A stretch of DNA of 64,000 bases, from positions 1-64,000 of the forward strand of contig NZ_JAIVKX010000012.1 in assembly GCF_020524285.1 (NCBI RefSeq). Direction: 5' to 3'. This document shows positions 8,097-21,815 of the stretch, in pieces; the first letter of the stretch is position 1; every line of letters begins with the position of its first letter. A program made the position numbers and the translations under genes. Origin of the DNA: Alloyangia pacifica (GTDB lineage: Bacteria; Pseudomonadota; Alphaproteobacteria; Rhodobacterales; Rhodobacteraceae). Below the pieces are notes generated by a model. It was given only the letters and a program-made list of their open reading frames with translations. It was not told the origin of the DNA and did no database searches.

Positions 8097-8726
8097 ATGA
8101 CTGGACCTGACACATCTTTCGAGTCGCCCTTCTGGGCCGAAGGCGCGCTGGTCGCCGGGGTGGACGAAGTCGGCCGCGGGCCCCTCGCCGGGCCGGTGGT
8201 CGCCGCCGCCGTGATCCTCGATCCGGCGCAGATCCCCCTCGGCCTCAACGACTCCAAGAAGCTCACCCTCAAACGCCGCGAAGCGCTGGAGCCGATCATC
8301 CGCGCGCAGGCGCAGGTCGGCCTCGGCGTGGCCTCGGTCGAGGAGATCGACGAGATCAATATCCTGCAGGCCACCTACCTCGCGATGCGCCGCGCCGTCG
8401 CCGCCCTGCCCGTGCAACCGGCGCACCTGCTGATCGACGGCAATCGCCTGCCGCCCGAACTGCCCTGCGCCGCGACACCTGTGGTTAAGGGTGATGGCAA
8501 GTCTGTGAGTATCTCGGCCGCTTCGATCGTCGCGAAGATATGGCGCGACAATCTGATGCGGGACTTGGCGCAACAGTATCCCCATTACGGCTGGGAAACG
8601 AACGCAGGGTACGGCTCCAAAAGACACATGGAAGGCCTCCGAGATTTCGGTGTGACCCCACACCATAGAAGATCCTTCGCACCCATACACAATATCTTGT
8701 ATCAAGACGCAAACGTAAGGTCCTGA
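8097..8726 (+). CDS. rnhB: Ribonuclease HII
   Basis: 209 aa. Contains VAGVDEVGRGPLAGPVV with catalytic D23 and E24, LNDSKKLTLKRRE, a later LLIDGNRL Asp and the C-terminal YGSKRHMEGLRDFGVTPHHRRSFAP motif. It removes ribonucleotides and RNA primers from DNA in the cytoplasm. Lies between xerC and ccrM, the order expected for a primary chromosome in this family. The last 60 codons are visibly AT-richer than the rest. Confidence 0.95.
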   Translation: MTGPDTSFESPFWAEGALVAGVDEVGRGPLAGPVVAAAVILDPAQIPLGLNDSKKLTLKRREALEPIIRAQAQVGLGVASVEEIDEINILQATYLAMRRAVAALPVQPAHLLIDGNRLPPELPCAATPVVKGDGKSVSISAASIVAKIWRDNLMRDLAQQYPHYGWETNAGYGSKRHMEGLRDFGVTPHHRRSFAPIHNILYQDANVRS

Positions 8727-8731
8727 TTTAA

Positions 8732-9928
<1,197 letters not shown>

Positions 9929-9990
9929 GTTTCAAGAACAAGACAAAGGTTTCACGACCGCCGGTGCCTGCTGCGGCAGGCACGAACTTG

Positions 9991-10024
9991 CCCCGCCAGC
10001 GCTTCCGCGCGGCGGGGTTTTTTC
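9991..10024 (+). terminator. Rho-independent terminator after ccrM
   Basis: CCCCGCC (9991-9997) pairs with GGCGGGG (10011-10017), followed by seven T. A second 8-bp hairpin, GTGCCTGC-TGCG-GCAGGCAC at 9964-9983, lies just before it. The remaining sequence to 10231 holds no gene that I can support. Confidence 0.85.
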
Positions 10025-10231
10025 TGTGTGACGCCGGAATGAAGCCAACCGAATCGAGGCCCGCAGCGCCGCCGTCCAGTGGCCGACCGCCCCCGGGCGG
10101 CCGCTATTGCATCGCCGCAGCGCGCGCAGACGCACGGCGGGATGTCACGACAAAGCGCCCCACCACACCCGTTGGAAGCGGCAGCCCGCGGTAACCTGCC
10201 GGCCTCCGCCGCTCTTGGAGAGCGTGTTGCC

Positions 10232-10774
10232 TCAGCGCCGCCCGGCCATCTTGCGCAGCGTGCCGTCGCGCCAGAGGCTCTCGTGCACGCCCACCATGGC
10301 GATATGGCCCGCGATCAGCACCGCCAGCACCCAGCCCAACTCGCCGTGCAGCAGCCCGGCAAGGCTGGTCGCCCATGCGATCTCAACCTCGCGCGGCGCG
10401 AAAACCTCGATGCCGAAGGGCGCAAACCCCCGCGTGCCGCCCCAGGCGCGCAGCAGGGCGAGCGTGGGAATGGCAATCATCAGCGCATAGAGCAGCCCGT
10501 GCCCCGCTGCCGCCGCCTTGGCGACCAGCCCGGAGCCATGATCTGGGCGGCGCTTACGGCTGGCCAGCGCCCAGAGCGCCCGGACCACCACCAGCCAGAA
10601 GATGACGAAGCCCACCGGCTGGTGCGTACCGACGAAGAAACCGACGAAATCATTGCGTCCGAAGATCAGCTTCAGCCCCATGCCGAGGAACTGCCAGAGG
10701 ATCAGCACCGCCACCGCCCAGTGCAGCAGCCGTGAGACCGCGCCGTATCGTTCAGAACTATCGAAAATCTCCAT
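10232..10774 (-). CDS. Cytochrome b561 family membrane protein
   Basis: 180 aa, four hydrophobic segments. Histidines in membrane context (SRLLHWAVAV, GTHQPVGF, AAGHGLLYAL, LIAGHIAMVG) match the bacterial cytochrome b561 di-heme pattern. It would move electrons from quinol or a periplasmic donor in the inner membrane. It lies 18 bp downstream of the siderophore ABC ATPase gene on the same strand, so is probably the last gene of that operon. A role in reducing ferric siderophore iron is inference. Confidence 0.8.
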   Translation of the reverse strand: MEIFDSSERYGAVSRLLHWAVAVLILWQFLGMGLKLIFGRNDFVGFFVGTHQPVGFVIFWLVVVRALWALASRKRRPDHGSGLVAKAAAAGHGLLYALMIAIPTLALLRAWGGTRGFAPFGIEVFAPREVEIAWATSLAGLLHGELGWVLAVLIAGHIAMVGVHESLWRDGTLRKMAGRR

Positions 10775-10792
10775 TGTAATCTCTCCTGAAAA

Positions 10793-11578
10793 TCAGGGCT
10801 GCGAGAGCCCGTCGACCATGACCATCACGCGCCCTTCCGAGCAGCGCTCGACCCGCGCATCGATGCCGTAGACCTGCGACAGGCTCTGCGGCGTCAGCAC
10901 CTCGCCCGGCGCGCCCGCGGCGCGCAGCGCGCCGCCCTCCAGCAGCACCACCCGGTCGGCCCATTGCGCCGCCAGCGCCAGATCGTGCAGCACGGCGATG
11001 ACGATGCGCCCCTCGCGGGCCAGCTTGCGCGCCTCCGACAGCAGGTGGAATTGCCGCGCCAGATCGAGCGCCGAGGTCGGCTCGTCGAGCAGCAGGAGCT
11101 TGGGGTCGCGGATCATCGCCTGCGCCAGACCCACCGCCTGCCGCTGCCCGCCCGAGAGCGCCGCCATCGGGCGCAGCGCCAGATCGGCGAGCCCGAAGCG
11201 CTCCAGCACCTCCAGCGCGTGACGCCCCGCTGCGGGGCCACGCAGCGCCCGCCCGGCCAGACCGCCACCGGCGTTCATCGCCACCATCAGGCTGTCGAGC
11301 ACGGTCAGCGCCGAGCGGCTCTCGAGGCTCTGGGGCATGAAACCCACCAGCTTCGCCTGCTCGGCGCGCGGCAGGGCATGCAGCGCCTGTCCTTCAAGCG
11401 CGATCTCGCCCGTCGACGGCAGCAGGCCGGCAATGGCCCGCAGCAGCGTCGACTTGCCCGCCGCATTGGGCCCGGCGATCACCGCGAATTCACCGACGGC
11501 GAAGGGCGGCAGGCTCAGCCCGTCGATGACCTTGCGCGGCCCGCGCGCAACGGTCAGATCCCGAATATCAAGGCTCAT
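10793..11578 (-). CDS. Iron-siderophore ABC transporter ATP-binding protein
   Basis: 261 aa from ATG 11578. Walker A GPNAAGKSTLLRAIAG near residue 36, Q-loop FMPQSLES, signature ALSGGQRQAVGLAQA, Walker B LLLLDEPTSALD and H-loop LHDLALAAQWAD, as in FecE/FepC/BtuD-like ATPases. Start overlaps the permease stop by 4 bp (ATGA), showing tight coupling. Cytoplasmic partner of the permease at 11575 and the periplasmic binding protein at 12615. Confidence 0.9.
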   Translation of the reverse strand: MSLDIRDLTVARGPRKVIDGLSLPPFAVGEFAVIAGPNAAGKSTLLRAIAGLLPSTGEIALEGQALHALPRAEQAKLVGFMPQSLESRSALTVLDSLMVAMNAGGGLAGRALRGPAAGRHALEVLERFGLADLALRPMAALSGGQRQAVGLAQAMIRDPKLLLLDEPTSALDLARQFHLLSEARKLAREGRIVIAVLHDLALAAQWADRVVLLEGGALRAAGAPGEVLTPQSLSQVYGIDARVERCSEGRVMVMVDGLSQP

Positions 11579-12618
11579 CGTGCCTCCCTCCGCAGCACCA
11601 GCGCAAAGAACACCGGCAGCCCGACCAGCGAGGTCACGATCCCCACCGGCAGCAGGATGCCGGGCACCAGAAGCTTCGAGGCGACCGAGGCCAGGGACAT
11701 CAGCAGCGCCCCGGTGAAGAGGCTCGCGGGCAGCAGGAAACGGTGATCCTCGCCCACCGCCATGCGCGCGATATGCGGCCCGGCGAGGCCGACGAAGCCG
11801 ATGACGCCGACCATCGAGACCGAGGCCGCTGCCAGCAGACTTACCCGCACCAGCGTCCAGCGCCGCAGGTGAGCAACGTCGAGCCCGAAGCCCTGCGCCT
11901 GATCGCTGCCGAGCCGCAGCGCCGTCAGCCGCCATGACGCGGCGAGCGAAAACGGCAGGCAGAGCGCCAGCACCAGCGCCAGCACCGCGATACCCTCCCA
12001 GCGAGCATTGACGAGGCTGCCCATGGTCCAGAACACCAGCTGCTGCAGCGCGTCGGGCGAGGCGACGAATTGCACCAGCGCCAGCAGCGCCGCGGCGGTG
12101 AAGTTGACCGCGATGCCGAGCAGGATGACTACCTCGGAGCCGCCGCCGCGCAGGGCCGAGGCGAGCTGAAGCAGCCCAAGCGCCAGCAGCGCGAAGACGA
12201 AGGCGTTGGCCGAGACCGACCACAGCGCGGGGATGCCCGGGATCGCAAGTCCGAGCACGATCGCCACCCCCGCCCCGAGCGCCGCCGAGGCCGAGATGCC
12301 CAGCGTGAAGGGCTCGGCCAGCGGGTTGTCGAGCACCGTCTGCATCTCGGCGCCCGAAAGCGACAGCGCCGCACCCACCAGCAACGCCATGACCGCCACC
12401 GGCAGGCGCACCTGCCAGACGATCACCTCGGCGGCCTTCGGCACATCCCCTGCCCCGGTCAGCGCGCCCAGCACCTGTTCGAGCGGCAGGCCCGACGGCC
12501 CCGACACCAGGTCCAGCAGAACAGAGGCCAGCGCCCCGACCCCCAGCAGCACCACGAGCAGCACCCGGCGCTGCGTGCGCCGCGACTGTTCGGCAAGAAT
12601 GGAATCGACCGCGCTCAT
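11575..12618 (-). CDS. Iron-siderophore ABC transporter permease (FecCD family)
   Basis: 347 aa, about ten membrane segments. Family motifs visible: RLPVAVMALLVGAALSLSGAEMQTVLDNPLAEPFTLGIS in pieces near residues 70-110 and GVIGFVGLAGPHIAR near 270, which is the coupling region of BtuC/FecD permeases. A single permease, so it must act as a homodimer. Overlaps the binding-protein gene and the ATPase gene by 4 bp on both sides. Confidence 0.9.
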   Translation of the reverse strand: MSAVDSILAEQSRRTQRRVLLVVLLGVGALASVLLDLVSGPSGLPLEQVLGALTGAGDVPKAAEVIVWQVRLPVAVMALLVGAALSLSGAEMQTVLDNPLAEPFTLGISASAALGAGVAIVLGLAIPGIPALWSVSANAFVFALLALGLLQLASALRGGGSEVVILLGIAVNFTAAALLALVQFVASPDALQQLVFWTMGSLVNARWEGIAVLALVLALCLPFSLAASWRLTALRLGSDQAQGFGLDVAHLRRWTLVRVSLLAAASVSMVGVIGFVGLAGPHIARMAVGEDHRFLLPASLFTGALLMSLASVASKLLVPGILLPVGIVTSLVGLPVFFALVLRREAR

Positions 12619-13748
12619 TCGGCGGAAATCCAGTAGCTGCCGGTCATCTCGACCGGCGAGAAGCGCTCCTCGAACTCGGCCATGGTGGCCATCGGGTCGA
12701 GGTCAGGGAAGAGGTCGGGATGGATGCGCTTGGCCAGCGCCTCGATCAGCGCGATATGCGCTGGAAAATCGTTGAACAGGTGCCAGATGCCGATCGCCCG
12801 CCCCTCCTGCACCGCGCGCAGGTCGGCAAAGCCGGGCGTCTCGAGCAGATCGGCAAAACTCTGCTCCGCCGTCTCGGTGTCGATGCCCGCCCCCAGCACC
12901 AGCCCGCCGCGCGCCTTCATATGCGCGCCGCCCGTGGCCAGATAGACATCCGGGTCCGAGGCCAGCAGGTTCTCCAGCCCGACATTGCCCATCACCCCCG
13001 GCACGCTGTCGCGCCCGATGTTGTAGCCGCCCGCCGCCTCGACGAACTCGTCGAAGACGCCCGGGCCGACGGTGGCGCAGCAATTGGTCGGCGCGGCGTG
13101 CACGTGGATGAAGACCCGCGGCGGCGCGGGCTGCGCCGCCTTCAAGCTGTTCCGCACCGCATCCAGATGATCATTGTAGAATTCGGCGAACTCTCCGGCC
13201 TTGTCCTCGGCGCCGGTGAGCTCTCCGATCAACTTCAGGCTCGGCAGGGTGTTCTCAAGTGGCGCTGTGAAGAAATCGACAAAGGCCACAGGGATGCCCG
13301 CCGCCTCGAGCTGGCGCAGCGGCATCTCCATCTGCGGGTCGCGCGCGTCCATCAGGCTCAGCAGCACAAGGTCCGGCATCAGCGCAATGGTGCTCTCGAC
13401 CGACAGCAGCCGGTTTCCCGCCCCCACGGGCGTGACGTCGGCCAGCGCCGGGAACTTGGCGAGATAGGCGTCATAGGTCGCCGGGTCGAGCCCCTTGTCC
13501 TGCCGCCAACCCGCCAGCAGCGCGACCGGATCGGCCTGCAGCATGCCGAGGACCGCCAGATGCCGGCCCTCGCCCAGGACGATCCGCTTTGCGGGCTGCT
13601 CCAGAACCACCTCGCGCCCGGCAAGATCGGTCACGCGGATCTCGGCCCGCGCGGACACCGTGCCAAGCGACATCACGAGAGCGACGAGGAGACTCACCAG
13701 CAGCCATTTCAAGAGGAGTGAATGCGGATGCCTGAGACGCAGCGTCAT
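12615..13748 (-). CDS. Periplasmic iron-siderophore binding protein
   Basis: 377 aa from ATG 13748, which has GAAAGGAC just upstream; a longer frame to 13793 is rejected. Signal peptide with a hydrophobic core (LLLKWLLVSLLVALVMSLG) and probable cut near SARAE. Mature part starts IRVTDLAGREVVLEQPAKRIVL, the standard opening of TroA/FepB-like type III binding proteins. First gene of the uptake operon, divergent from the esterase gene, with an iron-box-like palindrome between them. The exact ligand is not readable; the neighbouring siderophore is the natural candidate. Confidence 0.88.
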   Translation of the reverse strand: MTLRLRHPHSLLLKWLLVSLLVALVMSLGTVSARAEIRVTDLAGREVVLEQPAKRIVLGEGRHLAVLGMLQADPVALLAGWRQDKGLDPATYDAYLAKFPALADVTPVGAGNRLLSVESTIALMPDLVLLSLMDARDPQMEMPLRQLEAAGIPVAFVDFFTAPLENTLPSLKLIGELTGAEDKAGEFAEFYNDHLDAVRNSLKAAQPAPPRVFIHVHAAPTNCCATVGPGVFDEFVEAAGGYNIGRDSVPGVMGNVGLENLLASDPDVYLATGGAHMKARGGLVLGAGIDTETAEQSFADLLETPGFADLRAVQEGRAIGIWHLFNDFPAHIALIEALAKRIHPDLFPDLDPMATMAEFEERFSPVEMTGSYWISAE

Positions 13749-13803
13749 GGGAGTCCTTTCTTCGGCACGATCGGCCATTGCAGCCGGCGCCAAGGGAAAT
13801 TAC

Positions 13804-13820
13804 TTGAGTGGTATTGTCAA
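13804..13820. promoter_or_regulatory. Iron-rhodo-box-like palindrome
   Basis: TTGA, nine bases, TCAA (13804-13820) fits the TGA-N9-TCA iron-rhodo-box described for Rhodobacterales iron genes. It lies in the 96-bp gap between the divergent uptake operon and esterase gene and its left-facing strand contains TTGACA, so a repressor bound here would cover a promoter. Regulation by RirA-like or other iron regulators is inference. Confidence 0.55.
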
Positions 13821-13844
13821 CTAATAAGCCCGAGAGCGAACGTC

Positions 13845-14723
13845 ATGTGCGCAAGCGCCCCCAAGGCCCCTCTGCCGCCGCACCAAGGGCGGGAGGCGAC
13901 GCTGGAAATCCTTTCGGCCCCCGTTGCTTCGCATGTGCTGAGCAGCCGGGTGCTGCCGCGCGGGACCTGCGGGCCCACGGATCCCGAGGTGCCCGCAACG
14001 CGGCTCTTCCTCGCTGTGCCCAAGGCGCCCGCGCCCGAAGCCGGTTGGCCGATCCTCTACCTGCTCGATGGCAACGCGGCCTTCGATTTCCTGACCCCCG
14101 CGCTGCTCGAGGCCGCGCCGCGGCTGATCGTCGCCGGGATCGGCTATGACACCGACAAGCAGTTCGCCCGCGCGCATCGCATCTTCGACTACTCGCCGCC
14201 CGAGACCCCCGGCGCCGCGCCGCGCCCGGACCCGCATCACCCCGAGCGCCTTGCAGGCGGCGCCGAGGCCTATCTCGCGCGGCTGACCGGCGGCATCCGC
14301 GCCGAGGTGGAGCACGACCTGCCAGTCGATCCCGAGCGGCGCACGCTCTGGGGCCACAGCTTCGGCGGGCTCTTCACGCTCTTCACCGCGCTGACCCGGC
14401 CCGGGAGCTTCGCCCGCTTTGCGTCGATCAGCCCCTCGGTCTGGTGGGACGAGGCGCTGGTCACGCGGCTGGTCACGCAGCGCAGCATCGCGGAGGGCGC
14501 GCCGCGGCCACTGCACTTCGGCATGGGCGACAAGGAGAAGCGCACCGGCAGCGCCGGGCCGCAGCCCGAGGGGCCTCCGCCGCCCACCCTGCAGATGATC
14601 GAGCGGCTGCAGGCCGCGCCCGCCGGGCTGGAGATCGCGGCGCAGGTCTATCCCGGCGCGGTGCATATCGCCTCGCTGCCGGCCTCGCTGCCCGGCGCGC
14701 TGGCGCTGGCCTCCCGATCCTAG
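13845..14723 (+). CDS. Alpha/beta-hydrolase, siderophore esterase type (IroE/Fes-like)
   Basis: 292 aa from ATG 13845. Esterase D/IroE pattern: GWPILYLLDGNAAFDFL, a nucleophile elbow GHSFGG (WGHSFGGLFTLF) and a C-terminal HIASLPASLPGAL with the probable catalytic His. Such enzymes cut trilactone catecholate siderophores such as enterobactin to free iron. No signal peptide is evident, so it is probably cytoplasmic. The gene converges on the 3' end of the NRPS gene (28-bp gap), placing it in the siderophore locus. Confidence 0.78.
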   Translation: MCASAPKAPLPPHQGREATLEILSAPVASHVLSSRVLPRGTCGPTDPEVPATRLFLAVPKAPAPEAGWPILYLLDGNAAFDFLTPALLEAAPRLIVAGIGYDTDKQFARAHRIFDYSPPETPGAAPRPDPHHPERLAGGAEAYLARLTGGIRAEVEHDLPVDPERRTLWGHSFGGLFTLFTALTRPGSFARFASISPSVWWDEALVTRLVTQRSIAEGAPRPLHFGMGDKEKRTGSAGPQPEGPPPPTLQMIERLQAAPAGLEIAAQVYPGAVHIASLPASLPGALALASRS

Positions 14724-14751
14724 GAGACGCCGCGGGCGACCGCGCCGCAAC

Positions 14752-18627
<3,876 letters not shown>

Positions 18628-18628
18628 G

Positions 18629-18865
18629 TCAGGCCCCGGCGTGCTGGGCCGCGACGACGCCCCACCAGCCGGCAAAGGTCTGGTGCTCCCAGATCTCGGA
18701 AAGATCCGCATCCTCGGCCTCGTCCTGCCAGGTCATGACCAGCGACATCAGCCGCATCGAGTCGAGCCCCAGGTCGAAGAGGTTGGCCTCGGCGGTGATC
18801 TCCTCGGGGGCGATCTCCAGCGCCTCGGCGATATCGGCGCGCATTTTCTCTTGCGTGAGGCTCAT
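18629..18865 (-). CDS. Stand-alone aryl carrier protein
   Basis: 78 aa, one carrier domain. The phosphopantetheine site is LGLDSMRLM with S36. Overlaps the aryl-AMP ligase stop by 4 bp and is followed by the NRPS after one base, so all three are co-translated. In Escherichia coli the equivalent domain is fused to isochorismatase in EntB; here it is free. It would receive 2,3-dihydroxybenzoate or a similar aryl acid from the ligase and present it to the condensation domain. Confidence 0.87.
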   Translation of the reverse strand: MSLTQEKMRADIAEALEIAPEEITAEANLFDLGLDSMRLMSLVMTWQDEAEDADLSEIWEHQTFAGWWGVVAAQHAGA

Positions 18866-20496
18866 GCGGCGTCTCCTTTTTCCAGGTATTTCTCTTTCAG
18901 CGCGGCGCGCAGCGCCTTGCGGCTGACCTTGCCCACGGCGGTGGTCTCGAATTCGGGCACGAAGACGATCTGGTCGGGCACCTTGAACTCGGCGATGCCG
19001 CGACCGCGGACGAAGGCCTTGAGATCCTTCGACTGGACCTCGCCTTCTTCCGAGCGCACCACGAAGGCACAGGTCTTCTCGCCCAGGAAGCGGTCGGGCA
19101 AAGCCACCACCGCGGCGTCGAAGACGCCTGCGTGGGCGATCAGGTGATCCTCGACCTCCTCGGCCGAGATCTTCTCGCCGGCGCGGTTGATGTGGTCCCC
19201 GGCCCGGCCCCGCACCTCGAGATAGCCGCCGGGCAGGCGGCGCACCACATCGCCGGTGCGGTAGAACCCGTCGGGCGTGAAGCTGCGGGCGTTGGCCGAG
19301 GGCTCCTCGTGGTAGCCGCGGATGGTGTAGGGCCCGCGGGTGTAGAGATTGCCGGGCTCGCCCTCGGGCACCGGATTGCCGTCGTCGTCGAGCACCAGCA
19401 CCTCGTCGTCGGGGCTGATCGGGCGGCCCTGGGTATTGATGATGATCTCTTCGGGATCGTCGAGACGGGTGTAGTTCACCAGCCCCTCGGCCATGCCGAA
19501 GACCTGCTGCAGAGTGCAGCCGAGCACGGGGCGGACCTTTGCCGCCGCCTCGGGAATGAACTTCGCCCCGCCGACGCCAAGCACCTGCAGGCTCGACAGG
19601 TCGTGCTTGCTGCGCGGCGCGGCCTGCATCCAGAGCAGCGCCAAGGGCGGCACCAGGCCGGTGATCGTCACGCCGTGCTCGGCGATCAGGCGGAAGGCGA
19701 CCTCGGGCTGCGGGTTGGGGCTCATCACCACGGTGCCGCCCGCGTGCAGCGCGCCGAGATAGCCGGGCGAGCTCATCGGGAAGTTATGCGCCGCGGGCAG
19801 CGCGCAAAGGTACACGCTCGCGTCGCTCAGGCCGCAGATCTCGGCAGAGGCGCGAACGCTGTAGAGATAGTCGTCATGGGTGCGCGGGATCAGCTTCGGC
19901 AAGCCCGTCGAGCCGCCGGAGATCTGCAGGAAGGCAACTTCGCGCGGGTTGCGCGGAACCGGGGCGGAAAGCCCTGCGTCCCCAAGGCTGTCGAAGGCGA
20001 TGAACTCCGCCGCCTCGCCAGCGACGATCACCTGCGCGATGGCCTCGACCTCGGCCAGAACCCTACGCGCCAGCGGCAGGTAGTCGAAGCCGTCATGCCG
20101 GTCCGCGACCACGTAGGCGCGCGCGCCGGACTTGGCGGCCAGATGCAGCACCTCGGTTTCGCGATGCGCCGGCAACGCGTAGACCGGCACCAGCCCAGCG
20201 TAGAAGAGACCGAAAGCGGCGGCGAGGAATTCCGCCCGGTTCGGCAGCTGCACCAGTACCCGGTCGCCCGGCTCCAACCCGAGATCGGCGAACCCCTCGG
20301 CGGCGATGCGGGCGCGGCGGGCAAGCTCGGCATACGTCCAGCGGGTGTCCCCGGCGACAAGGGCGAGGCGCTCGGCGTGAGCCGCCGCCAGCCGGTCGAG
20401 CATCTGACCAAAGGTCTCGCCCTGCCAGTAGCCCTTTTCCACATAGCGCCGCGCGAAATCTTCGGGCCAAATCTGCTGGGGGATACTCATGGTCAT
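18862..20496 (-). CDS. Aryl-acid AMP ligase, 2,3-dihydroxybenzoate type (EntE/DhbE-like)
   Basis: 544 aa from ATG 20496 (AGAGG upstream; ATG 20490 also possible). Strongly DhbE-like: LQISGGSTGLPKLIPRTH, ALPAAHNFPMSSPG with the Asn that replaces the amino-acid-binding Asp, VFGMAEGLVNYTRLDDP, and FYRTGD. Pocket Ser (SSPG) and Val (GLVNYT) resemble 2,3-dihydroxybenzoate enzymes, while Phe after HN is more like salicylate enzymes. Loads the carrier protein next door. Genes that would make 2,3-dihydroxybenzoate (entCBA) are not in this window. Confidence 0.88.
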   Translation of the reverse strand: MTMSIPQQIWPEDFARRYVEKGYWQGETFGQMLDRLAAAHAERLALVAGDTRWTYAELARRARIAAEGFADLGLEPGDRVLVQLPNRAEFLAAAFGLFYAGLVPVYALPAHRETEVLHLAAKSGARAYVVADRHDGFDYLPLARRVLAEVEAIAQVIVAGEAAEFIAFDSLGDAGLSAPVPRNPREVAFLQISGGSTGLPKLIPRTHDDYLYSVRASAEICGLSDASVYLCALPAAHNFPMSSPGYLGALHAGGTVVMSPNPQPEVAFRLIAEHGVTITGLVPPLALLWMQAAPRSKHDLSSLQVLGVGGAKFIPEAAAKVRPVLGCTLQQVFGMAEGLVNYTRLDDPEEIIINTQGRPISPDDEVLVLDDDGNPVPEGEPGNLYTRGPYTIRGYHEEPSANARSFTPDGFYRTGDVVRRLPGGYLEVRGRAGDHINRAGEKISAEEVEDHLIAHAGVFDAAVVALPDRFLGEKTCAFVVRSEEGEVQSKDLKAFVRGRGIAEFKVPDQIVFVPEFETTAVGKVSRKALRAALKEKYLEKGDAA

Positions 20497-20568
20497 GTCG
20501 CCTCTGACTGTTCCAGAGCGACCGCGTGACCGGTCGCGCCACCTTGCGCTACCAATCACTACAAAAAT

Positions 20569-20574
20569 GGTCAA
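20569..20574 (-). promoter_or_regulatory. Possible -35 element upstream of the aryl-AMP ligase operon
   Basis: TTGACC read on the minus strand in the AT-rich gap between the ligase gene and the DMT pair. The facing -10 is weak, so this is tentative. The hexamer overlaps a half-conserved copy of the iron-box half found at 13804 (TTGACNAT). Confidence 0.25.
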
Positions 20575-20633
20575 CTTACAAGACCGTGTTTCTTAGACGG
20601 AATGCCAAGCCCCGTGCCGCGCGTCAGGTCGGC

Positions 20634-21053
20634 TCAGCCCCTGCGGCTCAGGTAGACCCCGAGCAGGATCAGCGCCACGCCCGAAATCTGCATCCACAGG
20701 ATCGCATCCACCCCGCGCAGCAGATCGAACGCGACGCTCGACAGCATCTGCCCGGCGACGAGGAGCCCGCCGGTGAGCGCCGCCCCGAGGCGTGGGATGA
20801 GCCAGCTTCCGCTGGCGACGAAGACCACCCCGATGGCGCCTCCGGCCCAGGCAAACCAATGCGCCGAGACAGCTTCGGCGGGCCACAGGCTGCCGGCGAG
20901 CAGCGCGCAGGGCACCAGCACGACGAAGCCGACCAGGTGATTCCAGAACGAGGACTGCATCGCCGAGGTCGAGAGCGCCAGCCGCCCGTTCAGCTGCCGC
21001 GACAGAGACACCAGCATGCCCGAGCCGATGCCGAGAAGCACCATCCAGATCAT
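20634..21053 (-). CDS. DMT-superfamily membrane protein, DUF606/YdcZ type (second of pair)
   Basis: 139 aa with four to five hydrophobic segments; opens MIWMVLLGIGSGMLVSLSRQLNGRLA, the DUF606 signature of a repeat GxNxxL-like region. Overlaps the upstream paralogue by 4 bp. These half-size transporters usually work as a pair. They lie upstream of, and on the same strand as, the siderophore synthesis genes, but a 137-bp gap with a possible promoter separates them. A role in siderophore export is possible but unproven. Confidence 0.7.
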   Translation of the reverse strand: MIWMVLLGIGSGMLVSLSRQLNGRLALSTSAMQSSFWNHLVGFVVLVPCALLAGSLWPAEAVSAHWFAWAGGAIGVVFVASGSWLIPRLGAALTGGLLVAGQMLSSVAFDLLRGVDAILWMQISGVALILLGVYLSRRG

Positions 21054-21553
21054 GCGCCGCTCCCCCGCGCGAAGATGATCAGCAGCGTGCCCACGATGAT
21101 CGCCGCCAGCGCCAGCAGATCGTTGCGTCGCGGCAGACGGCGCTCCAGTCCCAGCGCCCCGGTGGCGTCGAAGATCAGCGCCAGCGCCACCTGCCCCGCG
21201 AGACCCAGCGCCATCGTGCCGGTGAGCGCCAGCGAGGAGTTCACCACCACGGTCGAGACCACCACCGTCAGCGCCCCGGAAATGCCCCCCAGGTAGGCCC
21301 AGAGCGGGGCCCGACCGCCGGGCCCGCGCCGCAGCGCGGGCCGGCGGACCCAGAACACCCCCAGCAGCAGCACCGCCACCAGAGAGCCGACACCATGCGC
21401 CGTGAGCGAGGCAAAGATCGGCGTGGTGTGCGCCGCCATCATGCCGTTGCTGAGCAGCATGAGCGTCAGCAGGCTGCCGGCGCAGAGCGCGGCGAGAATC
21501 TCGAGCGGGTGCGGCCGGCGCGGCGCTTCGGCGCTGGAAGTGCGGGCTACCAT
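21050..21553 (-). CDS. DMT-superfamily membrane protein, DUF606/YdcZ type (first of pair)
   Basis: 167 aa from ATG 21553, which has GCAGGA 6 nt upstream; longer upstream extensions give non-membrane, poorly supported sequence. About five hydrophobic segments, with SGALTVVVSTVVVNSSLALTG typical of the family. Paralogue of the following gene and probably its dimer partner. Substrate unknown. Confidence 0.68.
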   Translation of the reverse strand: MVARTSSAEAPRRPHPLEILAALCAGSLLTLMLLSNGMMAAHTTPIFASLTAHGVGSLVAVLLLGVFWVRRPALRRGPGGRAPLWAYLGGISGALTVVVSTVVVNSSLALTGTMALGLAGQVALALIFDATGALGLERRLPRRNDLLALAAIIVGTLLIIFARGSGA

Positions 21554-21815
21554 AAAGTGTCCTGCTGTCTGGAATTCGCGTGCCACCTCCTTACCCATCG
21601 TAAGGGATGGACGTAAGCCCCCGGATGCACGCGGCGCGGCGCCAACCTTCCAATCGCGCAGGCTCGCATCGAGGCCGGAGAGGGCGGAACCGCGGCCCAA
21701 GCCGCCCCGCCCCGGCCCGCAAGAGCGTTGCCGCCGGGGCGCGCGGCGCTACCTCCCCCTTAGTCGTTACTCACGATGCCCGCGAAGACGGGCCGGTCGC
21801 ACAAGGGGAGAATTC

